Source: a bacterium (GTDB taxonomy: Bacteria > Planctomycetota > JACOTG01 > JAUIME01). Taken from it: a stretch of DNA of 11,127 nucleotides. Location: positions 1-11,127 of the forward strand of contig JAUIME010000099.1 of the NCBI GenBank assembly GCA_030433195.1, given 5' to 3'. The position numbers and the translations under genes are program-made. The notes under the pieces are model-generated. The model worked only from the letters and a program-made list of their open reading frames with translations, was not told the origin of the DNA and searched no databases. Positions 1 to 5,707 of this stretch are shown piece after piece. How positions within the stretch are numbered: the stretch's first letter is position 1; each line of letters begins with the position of its first letter.

Positions 1-201
1 GTCGCGCACCAGCGTGATCGCCGCTCGCCCGCGCGCCTCGTCCCACATACGGGTCTGCGGATCCCAAAGCCGGAAGCTCTGGAACCAGATGTTTCCTTCC
101 GATGCGGATGACGCGACCGCTTCGGTCCTCGCCGCGAACACCCCGATACCGATCACGATCCACCAAACGATACGAGAGTGCTGTGCCAGATGACGCATCA
201 T
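1..201 (-). CDS. Secreted protein of unknown function, N-terminal fragment
   Basis: The reading frame is open from an ATG at 201 to the left edge (67 codons seen, C-terminus outside the window). The start is well supported: GGAGGAG (complement of 208-214) lies 6 nt upstream. A second ATG follows directly. The product begins with a typical Sec signal peptide: a short n-region with R and H, a hydrophobic core around residues 12-24 (IVWWIVIGIGVFAA), and a plausible cleavage site after AVA near residue 30. The visible mature part is rich in W, R and D and matches no family I recognise. It should be exported to the periplasm or beyond. The upstream neighbour is a 718-bp intergenic region, so its promoter should lie there. 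The function cannot be stated. Confidence 0.75.
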   Translation of the reverse strand, partial: MMRHLAQHSRIVWWIVIGIGVFAARTEAVASSASEGNIWFQSFRLWDPQTRMWDEARGRAAITLVRD

Positions 202-455
202 GAGTAACTCCTCCACGGACCTCGCCTCAGATCATGGTGTCGTGAAACGGAGCGCCGTCCGGACGAATGCGCGGTGACGATCCGTGCAGCGCGATCCGAC
301 GCGCCGCCAGACACCGGCATGAAGACGGCTGCACGCTCGTCGGGTTACAGCTCGCGAACGAGCCGCCCGACACGCGCAAGGAGTCACGTCACTCGAGAGC
401 ACGCTTCGAGGAAGAGGAGGCGAGACGCGTCGTGCGGAACTGCGACACGAACGCG

Positions 456-489
456 CGAAGCCTCGAGCGCCATGACGCCCGAGGCTTCG
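456..489. repeat. 10-bp perfect inverted repeat
   Basis: CGAAGCCTCG at 456-465 is the exact reverse complement of CGAGGCTTCG at 480-489, with a 14-nt spacer. It could be an RNA stem-loop or a dyad operator. No U-run follows on either strand, so it is not a canonical terminator. Confidence 0.55.
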
Positions 490-627
490 GTGTCGAAGAA
501 GAAGAGTCTCGCGAATACCGCTCGGCTCACGTGAACCGAGCGCGAGGAAGGGAGTCTGTTTCGGTGAGGAAGGTGCGTCGTCGCGGAGGAAGCTGCTGTT
601 TGCTTCACCTGGCCGGAATCGAGTATA

Positions 628-643
628 CGCACGGACTCGTGCG
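628..643. repeat. Perfect hairpin overlapping a promoter-like -10
   Basis: CGCACG (628-633) and CGTGCG (638-643) form a 6-bp stem with a 4-nt loop GACT. It overlaps the last two bases of a TATACG at 624-629, which has TTGCTT 18 nt upstream at 600-605. The 8-bp palindrome CGCATGCG follows at 645-652. This could be an operator just downstream of a weak plus-strand promoter; the promoter reading is tentative. Confidence 0.4.
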
Positions 644-744
644 GCGCATGCGGAAACAAACAAAAACGCCACCCTTGACCGGATTGCAGGCCTTCTGGGG
701 CATTTCAGCTGTTTGGTGAGAAACCGTCGGCACAGCGCGCGGAC

Positions 745-774
745 GGGTCGCGGGCGCGGCCCGGGTCGCGGGCG
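745..774. repeat. 12-bp direct repeat, 18-bp period
   Basis: GGGTCGCGGGCG occurs at 745-756 and again at 763-774. It lies about 150 bp upstream of the response regulator start and could be a pair of binding sites or simply GC-rich low complexity. Confidence 0.4.
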
Positions 775-800
775 GCATCGTCGATCACCGAACTTTCCGC

Positions 801-828
801 TTGCCGGCGTTCGATTCCGGGATAGACT
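801..828 (+). promoter_or_regulatory. Possible sigma-70-type promoter for the first response regulator
   Basis: TTGCCG (801-806) is separated by 16 bp from TAGACT (823-828); each hexamer matches its consensus at four of six bases. Transcription would start near 835, leaving a leader of about 85 nt before the ATG at 920. This is pattern matching only. Confidence 0.3.
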
Positions 829-919
829 TCAGCGCCCCGCGGTACGCTCTCCTTCTATCGATCGTCGCCCTCGAAACGGACGGTCGCCCACCCCGCACTT
901 CCCTGAAGGAACGAAAGCC

Positions 920-1357
920 ATGCTCAACCCGGTGCGAATCCTTCTCGTCGAAGACAATCCCGGTGACGCGCGCCTGTTCTTCGAAGAGCTCGAAGACCTC
1001 AAAGTCGTGAACACGCTCGAGATCGTCGAGAACGTCGAAACGGCATTGACGTATCTACGCGGGCAGGGCGTTTACGAGAACATGGAACAGCCCGACATCA
1101 TGTTCCTCGACTTGCACCTCCCGGACCGCAACGGTGCGGAGCTCCTCGAGGATCTCTCGACGTCTCCCGAGTTCGTCGGAATCCCCGTCGTCATCCTCAC
1201 CTCCGACTACTCGCCGGAGGTCGCGCGTCGGTGCGTCGACTCGGGCGCTCGATGTGTCCTGCCGAAGCCGCTCGACCGCGAGAAGCTCTTCACGGCCATC
1301 GCTTCGGTCGCGGAGCTTTGCATCTCGGTCGCGTCGACGGGGCACCTCAAACGGTAG
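920..1357 (+). CDS. Rcp1-like single-domain response regulator
   Basis: A 145-residue stand-alone receiver (CheY fold) with no output domain. It shows the Rcp1-type opening RILLVEDNPGDARL (acidic pair E11-D12), the phosphoacceptor D64 in FLDLHLPDRNG, the switch residue T94 in ILTSD, and the invariant lysine K116 in LPKPL. In this family the receiver takes phosphate from, or returns it to, a partner histidine kinase, often of the phytochrome-like type. The kinase at 1347-2504 is the obvious candidate. The ATG at 920 was chosen because AAGGA (906-910) lies 9 nt upstream and the homologous domain begins immediately; the open frame extending to 713 has no such support. Its stop codon lies inside the kinase gene's 3' end on the other strand. 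The tail after residue 133 (CISVASTGHLKR) is unremarkable. It is cytoplasmic. The family is certain, the partner is inferred. Confidence 0.93.
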   Translation: MLNPVRILLVEDNPGDARLFFEELEDLKVVNTLEIVENVETALTYLRGQGVYENMEQPDIMFLDLHLPDRNGAELLEDLSTSPEFVGIPVVILTSDYSPEVARRCVDSGARCVLPKPLDREKLFTAIASVAELCISVASTGHLKR

Positions 1358-2504
1358 CCGCGAGATCCTTGTCGCCCGTCGCGTCGACACGAGCCGGCGG
1401 AAGTGTGAACCGAAAGACGGACCCGCCGCCGTCGGCCGGCTCGAGCCAGATTCTGCCTCCATGCCGCTTCACGATCTTGCGGCAGATCGACAGCCCGATT
1501 CCGCACCCCTCCGTCTTCCGATCGAGCAGGTGGAACATCTCGAAGACGCGCTCGGAGTACGCCGGGTCGACTCCCACGCCGTTGTCGGTCACCGAGATTT
1601 CCCAGAGATCGGCACCTTCCGAGTCGCATCGTGCGGCATCGACGTGAATGCGAGGCGCTTCGCTGCCCCGGAACTTCAGCGCGTTACCGATGAGGTTCTG
1701 GAACACCTGCACGAGCTGCCCTTGGTTCGCGTAGACCTGCGGGAGCTCTCCCGACGTCACGACCGCTCCCGCGCCCGACAGGCTCGTGTCGAGGTTCGCG
1801 AACGCGATGTCGAGTGCGCTCGCGACAGGACAATCCTGGAATACCGTTTCGCGGCTCCCGGCCCGCGAGAAGTTGAGCAGCTCGCGGATCATTCTCGACA
1901 TGCGGTTCGCGCCGTCGACTGCAAACTCGATGAACTCGTCGGCGTCGGAGTCGAGCCTTCCCGCGTAGCGCCGCTTGATCAGACCGCAATAGCCGGAAAC
2001 CATGCGAAGCGGTTCTTGGAGGTCATGCGACGCGACGTACGCGAAGTTCTCGAGATCTTCGTTGGATCGCTCGAGCTCCTCCGTCTTCGCACGGAGCTCG
2101 TTGACGAGGCGCTGCCTCTCGACGGCGAAGCGGACGGTGGTGCCGAGCCGTCCGGGGACGCTTTCGCCTTTGATGACGAAGTCTTGGGCCCCCTCGCGCA
2201 CGGCCTGCGTGCCGAGAGCGACATCGTCGAGGCCGGTGAGGACGACGACCGGAACGTCGACCGCCTCGCCAAAGATCCGACGGAACGTATCGATCCCGCG
2301 GCTGTCCGGGACGTTCAGATCGAGGATGCAGAGATCGTAGTCGCGTCCCTCGATCGACTGTAACGCCTCACCGAGGGTCCTCGCTCGCTTCACCTCCGCC
2401 TCCTCGAGGAAGCGGAGCTCTCGTTTGATGATCGCGAGATCCGCCTCGCTGTCTTCGAGGACCAGAACCCGAAGCCTTGCATCAACCGCTGTCATCGTAC
2501 CCAT
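1347..2504 (-). CDS. Receiver-histidine kinase (REC-HisKA-HATPase_c)
   Basis: A 385-residue cytoplasmic kinase without membrane segments. Residues about 11-125 form a receiver: acidic E17-D18, phosphoacceptor D62 in CILDLNVPDSRG, T90, and K112 in FVIKGE. A coiled coil (about 128-152) leads to the HisKA domain with H160 in FAYVASHDLQEPLRMV, an H-box of the phytochrome-kinase type. The ATPase domain has the N-box QNLIGNALKF (N270, N274), the G1 box DNGVGVD (D307), an F-box VFEMFHLLDRK and the G2 box GCGIGLSI, so all catalytic elements are present. There is no PAS, GAF or transmembrane sensor, so input probably arrives as phosphate on the receiver. Two Rcp1-like regulators flank it and are likely partners. 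The ATG at 2504 is preferred to the one at 2531 because GGGAGG lies 7 nt upstream of it. The gene overlaps the first regulator tail to tail by 11 nt. Which way phosphate flows cannot be read from sequence. Confidence 0.93.
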   Translation of the reverse strand: MGTMTAVDARLRVLVLEDSEADLAIIKRELRFLEEAEVKRARTLGEALQSIEGRDYDLCILDLNVPDSRGIDTFRRIFGEAVDVPVVVLTGLDDVALGTQAVREGAQDFVIKGESVPGRLGTTVRFAVERQRLVNELRAKTEELERSNEDLENFAYVASHDLQEPLRMVSGYCGLIKRRYAGRLDSDADEFIEFAVDGANRMSRMIRELLNFSRAGSRETVFQDCPVASALDIAFANLDTSLSGAGAVVTSGELPQVYANQGQLVQVFQNLIGNALKFRGSEAPRIHVDAARCDSEGADLWEISVTDNGVGVDPAYSERVFEMFHLLDRKTEGCGIGLSICRKIVKRHGGRIWLEPADGGGSVFRFTLPPARVDATGDKDLAATV

Positions 2505-2511
2505 GTCGGAG

Positions 2512-2517
2512 CCTCCC
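2512..2517 (-). promoter_or_regulatory. Shine-Dalgarno site fixing the kinase start
   Basis: The minus strand reads GGGAGG here, 7 nt before the ATG at 2504. The alternative ATG at 2531 has only a poor, distant purine run, so the shorter 385-residue product is favoured. Confidence 0.65.
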
Positions 2518-2614
2518 AAGAGCTCCTCCATTCAAAGAGGAGCTTCCCCACTTGGCCAGCCCGACCGCCCTCGCCCCTCATCGGTCACCCTTTCGAGATT
2601 CCTTGAGTCGTGAT

Positions 2615-2643
2615 TCCGCGGTTCGTTTTTTGACTCTCCGCGG
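2615..2643. repeat. Direct repeat TCCGCGG flanking the -35
   Basis: TCCGCGG occurs at 2615-2621 and 2637-2643, 22 bp apart (about two helical turns), on either side of the likely -35 hexamer at 2630-2635. Each contains the palindrome CCGCGG. It could be an operator pair. Confidence 0.4.
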
Positions 2644-2658
2644 GACTCGGGGTACCCT
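2630..2658 (+). promoter_or_regulatory. Likely sigma-70-type promoter for the second response regulator
   Basis: TTGACT (2630-2635, five of six consensus bases) is separated by exactly 17 bp from TACCCT (2653-2658, which keeps the key T, A and final T). A T-rich run precedes the -35. Transcription would begin near 2665, giving a leader of about 75 nt. This is the best -35/-10 pair I found in the window. Confidence 0.5.
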
Positions 2659-2671
2659 TCTCTGCAACCCC

Positions 2672-2691
2672 CACCGAGTCACCGAGTCACC
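2672..2691. repeat. Short tandem repeat, CACCGAGT x 2.5
   Basis: Two full copies of CACCGAGT (2672-2679, 2680-2687) and half a third follow each other in the predicted leader. Each carries CCGAGTC, the reverse complement of GACTCGG at 2644-2650 in the promoter spacer, so the three elements could be half-sites of one regulator. Confidence 0.5.
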
Positions 2692-2739
2692 CCCCGACTC
2701 GCGCCGTCCCACTCCCCTCCTCCCGCCTCGAGGACGCCC

Positions 2740-3192
2740 ATGTTCCAGCCCGCCAGTATCCTCCTCATCGAAGACAATCCCGGTGACGCGCGCCTCCTGC
2801 GCGAAGAGTTCCACCAGGCAAAGATCCTCAATCCGATGACCGTCATCGACGACGGCGAGAAAGCTCTCGCGTACTTGAGCGAAGTGCGCGGAAGGGGACT
2901 CGGGAACCCGAAGCCGGATCTCGTGCTGCTCGACCTCAACCTACCGAAGGTGTCGGGATTCGAGATCCTCGCGATGATGCGCCGTCGCTTCGACCTGCGA
3001 ACCGTTCCGGTCGCGATCCTGTCGTCGTCGGACATGGAGAACGACATCATCCGCGCGTACGATCTCTCGGCGTGCTGCTATCTGCAGAAGCCGCTGTCGC
3101 TCGAGAAACTCCAATCGCTGATCAACTCGATCGACGATCTGCACCTCGCGATCACGCGCGTCGACGAGTTCGCTCCCGCGCGAGCGAACTGA
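2740..3192 (+). CDS. Rcp1-like single-domain response regulator
   Basis: A 150-residue stand-alone receiver, paralogous to the one at 920-1357. Visible signatures are SILLIEDNPGDARLL (E11-D12), phosphoacceptor D65 in LLDLNLPKVSGFEI, switch serines S95/S96 in AILSSSD, and K117 in LQKPL. No output domain follows, so it must act through protein partners or as a phosphate shuttle. It starts at the ATG at 2740, with GAGGA (2730-2734) 5 nt upstream, and the domain begins at once. It is transcribed divergently from the kinase across a 235-bp region with a good promoter and the GANTC cluster. Its first codons share a 28-nt identical stretch with the first regulator at the same codon offset, which points to duplication. 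The last 15 or so residues are a short acidic/basic tail. It is cytoplasmic. The family is certain, the role in a relay with the kinase is inferred. Confidence 0.93.
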   Translation: MFQPASILLIEDNPGDARLLREEFHQAKILNPMTVIDDGEKALAYLSEVRGRGLGNPKPDLVLLDLNLPKVSGFEILAMMRRRFDLRTVPVAILSSSDMENDIIRAYDLSACCYLQKPLSLEKLQSLINSIDDLHLAITRVDEFAPARAN

Positions 3193-3220
3193 GGCACGCC
3201 CGTCGTCTCGACACTCGACG

Positions 3221-5548
3221 TCAGCGACGATCGAGCACTACGCTGCGATCGTCGTCCGCGAAGTCGATCTCGGTGGATCGAATCGTACGACTCGAAAGCC
3301 GCACACGAGTCGCATCGGCCTCGAGCAACGCGGCGAGGTGTCCCTCTTCGTCGGTCACGACCGATCCGCCGCGCGTCGCGCCGACCTGCGTCACGATGAT
3401 CCGTTCACGCGCGAACGGCATCCCGCTCTCGTCGATCAGACGGACACGCAGGTAGCGCATCCGCCCGCGAAGATCGATCCACTCGACACGGTCGTCACGA
3501 CTCGCCTCCCCTTCCGTTACGACGATGTCCTCGATCCGCTCGATCGGCAGCTTCGCGGGTCGCGTGCGCACCTCGAGGTCGACGCGCCCGGGCGAGACAC
3601 CCCGAAACTCGAAGCCGCCACCGGTCTCGGCGATCCCGCGTACCGCGTAGCTTCCGTCCGATCCCTCGAGCATCACTTCGACGTGATCGAGCGAGATCGA
3701 ATCGTCGAGGAGCACGCGGCCTGCGACGACACCCCCGCGTTCGCTCTCGTTGCGTACGATGATCTCGACGTCGGTGCGCCCGGCATCGACCTCGACGCGC
3801 CCCGTGCGTGAAGCCCGATCGCTCGCGAGCAGGCGTACGCGTCGTGGAGGATCGACGGCGCGGATCTCGAAGAGCCCGTCGCGCCCGGCCGAGCTCGTCG
3901 CGAGGTTCATTTCCCGGAAGCGCCCGTCCGACCCCTCGACCGGCTCACTCGCTCGCACGACGGCATTGGGAACCACCCGCCCGGCCTCGTCGACGACGCG
4001 ACCCGCGACGAGCAACGGCAGCTCGCGGATCGTGACGGTGCCGACGTCCGCGGTCGAACCGGCAGCGAGCGCCGGCAGCGAAACGCGGCCGATCCGACTC
4101 CGCGCGCGATCGGTGAGTTCGAGCACACGCGGGCGATCCACGTCGACGTCGCCGCGAAGACGAAATCGAAATGCCCCGTCACTCGCCACCTCGACGCCGA
4201 AGTTCGCGCGGAAGGGCTTTCGCCGATCCGCGTCATCGGGTGCCCGCGCGTCGGTGACGCGCGCGTCGAGATAACGGATCGGTTCGGTAGCACCCGGGAA
4301 CTCGGCGCGCCCGGTGACGAACGGGAACTCCTCGTCGAAGCGCAACGTCACCGTCACGTCCTCGCCGTCGAACGCCGGCCCCGCGACGTTCGACGTCACC
4401 ATCGGAGCACGCCCGTCGGGATACCAAGCCCGTACCTCGAGACGCAGGCCGGTTCCGATCGGCCCGAGATGCCACTTGTCATCGACGAGCTCGGCGTCTC
4501 TCCCCCACGCGACCGGACGCTCCAACGCGGTCGTCGACTCCATCGGCATGTACGTCACGCGTACGATCGCGTCCTCGACGACGTCCCCGGCCGCGTCGTA
4601 GACCGATGCGACCACGGCACCCGTTGCGGGGAGCACGAGTCGAACGTCGTGCCCGGTGCGTTCGGTGCCGACGAGCCGTGGATCCGGCGCGGGCACCGGC
4701 GCGGTCGGAGGATCGATCAGCGGTGCATCGACCGAGATCTCGAACTCGAGCTGCGACTGCAACCGATCGCCGGCGACGAGCCGCTCGCGCTGGCCTTGCC
4801 GCGGAAGCTCGGCGATCCCGTCGTCGCCGGTGCGCGCTCGGCCCGCGTCGGCACGACGGCCCGGTTCGTTCGCACGACGCATTCCGAGCACGACGTCGAC
4901 GCCCGGCGCCGGGTTGCCGTCGAAACGATCGACGCGGACACGGACGGGCTCGAGCCATGCGAGTCCCTCGTCGGGGACCTCGAGTCGGAGGTATTCACCG
5001 GGGGCTTGCGGTTGCCGCAGCGAACCTCCCGGCGGGTTGTCGATCGGCAGCGCGCAGACCACCTGCAGCCCGTCGGCTGATGTCTGCATCATTTGCAGCG
5101 CCGTGTTCGGATCGGCGTATCGAATCTCGGCTTCACCGCGATCGTCGGTTGTCGCAGGGCCGCCGAGAAGGACTTCGAAATCGGGGTTGTCGGCATGCGG
5201 CGCGCGGATCTCGATCGGCGCACCCGAGACCGCCGCGCCGCGGGCGTCGACCACGCGAACACGAACTCCGACGAACACCTCCTCGCGAGTCTCGACGCTC
5301 TCGCTCGCGCGGCTCGGATCGTCCGATCCGTCGTTGTTCGAAACACGCTCCCCGCTATGCGGTAGCTCTCGGGCGCGCCGATCGTCGTCACCGCCCGTCG
5401 CACCCCGGTCCGAGGATCGCTCCGATCGCGAGCCACCCTCGTCACGCCGCACGTCGAGCGTCTCGGGCGAGCCGGCCCGGAAGACGAGAAACCCGACACC
5501 CGCAAGGGCGACCAGCAAACCCACGAACAGCGCGATCCTTGCGACCAT
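3221..5548 (-). CDS. Membrane-anchored multi-domain carboxypeptidase-regulatory-like protein
   Basis: A 775-residue protein with an uncleaved-looking N-terminal membrane segment (residues 5-23, IALFVGLLVALAGVGFLVF), a charged low-complexity linker (about 25-90, rich in R, D, S, G), then about seven beta-sandwich modules of the carboxypeptidase-regulatory/transthyretin-like type. Module starts are recognisable by a GxVxDxxGxxxxxAxVxV pattern: near 94 (VRVRVVDARGAAVSGAPIEI), 201, 310 (GAVVASVYDAAGDVVEDAIV), 410, 514 (VAGRVVDEAGRVVPNAVV), 606 and 699. No peptidase or other catalytic domain is present, so the likely role is structural or binding at the cell surface; the ligand is unknown. The ATG at 5548 was chosen because GGAGGA (complement of 5552-5557) lies 3 nt upstream and it places the membrane segment at the N-terminus; the open frame reaches 5659 without support. 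It ends 28 nt from the convergent response regulator. The module count is by eye. Confidence 0.8.
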   Translation of the reverse strand: MVARIALFVGLLVALAGVGFLVFRAGSPETLDVRRDEGGSRSERSSDRGATGGDDDRRARELPHSGERVSNNDGSDDPSRASESVETREEVFVGVRVRVVDARGAAVSGAPIEIRAPHADNPDFEVLLGGPATTDDRGEAEIRYADPNTALQMMQTSADGLQVVCALPIDNPPGGSLRQPQAPGEYLRLEVPDEGLAWLEPVRVRVDRFDGNPAPGVDVVLGMRRANEPGRRADAGRARTGDDGIAELPRQGQRERLVAGDRLQSQLEFEISVDAPLIDPPTAPVPAPDPRLVGTERTGHDVRLVLPATGAVVASVYDAAGDVVEDAIVRVTYMPMESTTALERPVAWGRDAELVDDKWHLGPIGTGLRLEVRAWYPDGRAPMVTSNVAGPAFDGEDVTVTLRFDEEFPFVTGRAEFPGATEPIRYLDARVTDARAPDDADRRKPFRANFGVEVASDGAFRFRLRGDVDVDRPRVLELTDRARSRIGRVSLPALAAGSTADVGTVTIRELPLLVAGRVVDEAGRVVPNAVVRASEPVEGSDGRFREMNLATSSAGRDGLFEIRAVDPPRRVRLLASDRASRTGRVEVDAGRTDVEIIVRNESERGGVVAGRVLLDDSISLDHVEVMLEGSDGSYAVRGIAETGGGFEFRGVSPGRVDLEVRTRPAKLPIERIEDIVVTEGEASRDDRVEWIDLRGRMRYLRVRLIDESGMPFARERIIVTQVGATRGGSVVTDEEGHLAALLEADATRVRLSSRTIRSTEIDFADDDRSVVLDRR

Positions 5549-5562
5549 GAATCCTCCAGGAC

Positions 5563-5600
5563 TTCGAGCTCGAATTGCCCGTAAGCGGTCGTTCACGGGC
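5563..5600. repeat. Palindrome and inverted repeat upstream of the modular surface protein
   Basis: TTCGAGCTCGAA (5563-5574) is a perfect 12-bp palindrome centred about 20 bp upstream of the ATG at 5548. Next to it GCCCGT (5577-5582) and ACGGGC (5595-5600) form a 6-bp inverted repeat with a 12-nt spacer. Both lie in the probable leader of the minus-strand gene and could be an operator or affect translation. Confidence 0.4.
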
Positions 5601-5611
5601 GGCTCGCTCGG

Positions 5612-5650
5612 TGTATCACGCCGGCGAAAGCGCCGCGAGCTTCTGATACA
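5612..5650. repeat. Inverted repeat spanning the divergent promoter region
   Basis: TGTATCA (5612-5618) and TGATACA (5644-5650) are perfect 7-bp inverted copies, 32 bp from centre to centre (about three helical turns). Between them CGGCG (5622-5626) and CGCCG (5631-5635) form a small stem with loop AAAG. The right arm overlaps the plus-strand -10. A shared operator for the two divergent genes is plausible. Confidence 0.45.
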
Positions 5651-5652
5651 AT
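5644..5652 (+). promoter_or_regulatory. Probable extended -10 promoter for the amidohydrolase
   Basis: TGATACAAT contains TACAAT (five of six -10 consensus bases) preceded by TG at the extended -10 position. The hexamer 17 bp upstream (5624-5629) is a poor -35, which an extended -10 can compensate. Transcription would start near 5659, about 49 nt before the ATG. Confidence 0.45.
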
Positions 5653-5707
5653 CGGCCAAGCGTCACGACCGCCCCGGGAAAGGCGAGGTCATCGGGTCGA
5701 GGACTGT

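Larger units (their letters stand above)
202..919. other. Long intergenic region between divergent genes
   Basis: This 718-bp stretch separates the minus-strand secreted protein from the plus-strand response regulator. Open frames exist on both strands, but their translations are dominated by R, S and A, lack a ribosome binding site and match nothing, as expected for chance frames in GC-rich DNA. What can be seen is a 10-bp inverted repeat at 456-489, a 6-bp perfect hairpin at 628-643, a purine-rich plus strand at about 408-430 and 491-506, a 12-bp direct repeat at 745-774, and a promoter-like pair at 801-828. I see no tRNA, no riboswitch class I can name and no intrinsic terminator with a U-tract. 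Confidence 0.6.
2597..2700. other. Cluster of eight GANTC sites
   Basis: GANTC occurs at 2597, 2605, 2612, 2632, 2644, 2676, 2684 and 2696 (first base of each), that is eight times in 104 bp between the divergent kinase and response regulator genes. One site overlaps the likely -35 (TTGACTC). GANTC is the recognition sequence of CcrM-type adenine methyltransferases and of HinfI-type enzymes. At about two-thirds GC roughly 0.3 sites would be expected by chance in this length. Whether the host methylates this word is unknown. Confidence 0.6.

Noticed and set aside
232..719. Open frames on both strands in the left intergenic region
   Set aside because: No ribosome binding site, R/S-rich translations, mutually overlapping frames, no domain.
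713..919. Upstream extension of the first response regulator to 713
   Set aside because: The added 69 residues are low-complexity R/P/G sequence and the receiver begins right after the ATG at 920, which has a Shine-Dalgarno site.
1134..2363. 409-codon plus-strand open frame antisense to the kinase
   Set aside because: Lies opposite a gene with complete kinase motifs; the translation is rich in R, S, E and D with no family resemblance. Long antisense frames are common in GC-rich genes.
2672..2691. CRISPR-like repeat
   Set aside because: Only 2.5 copies of an 8-bp unit without spacers; a simple tandem repeat.
3193..3220. Terminator between the second regulator and the modular surface gene
   Set aside because: The 28-nt gap holds only imperfect short complementary words and no T-run.
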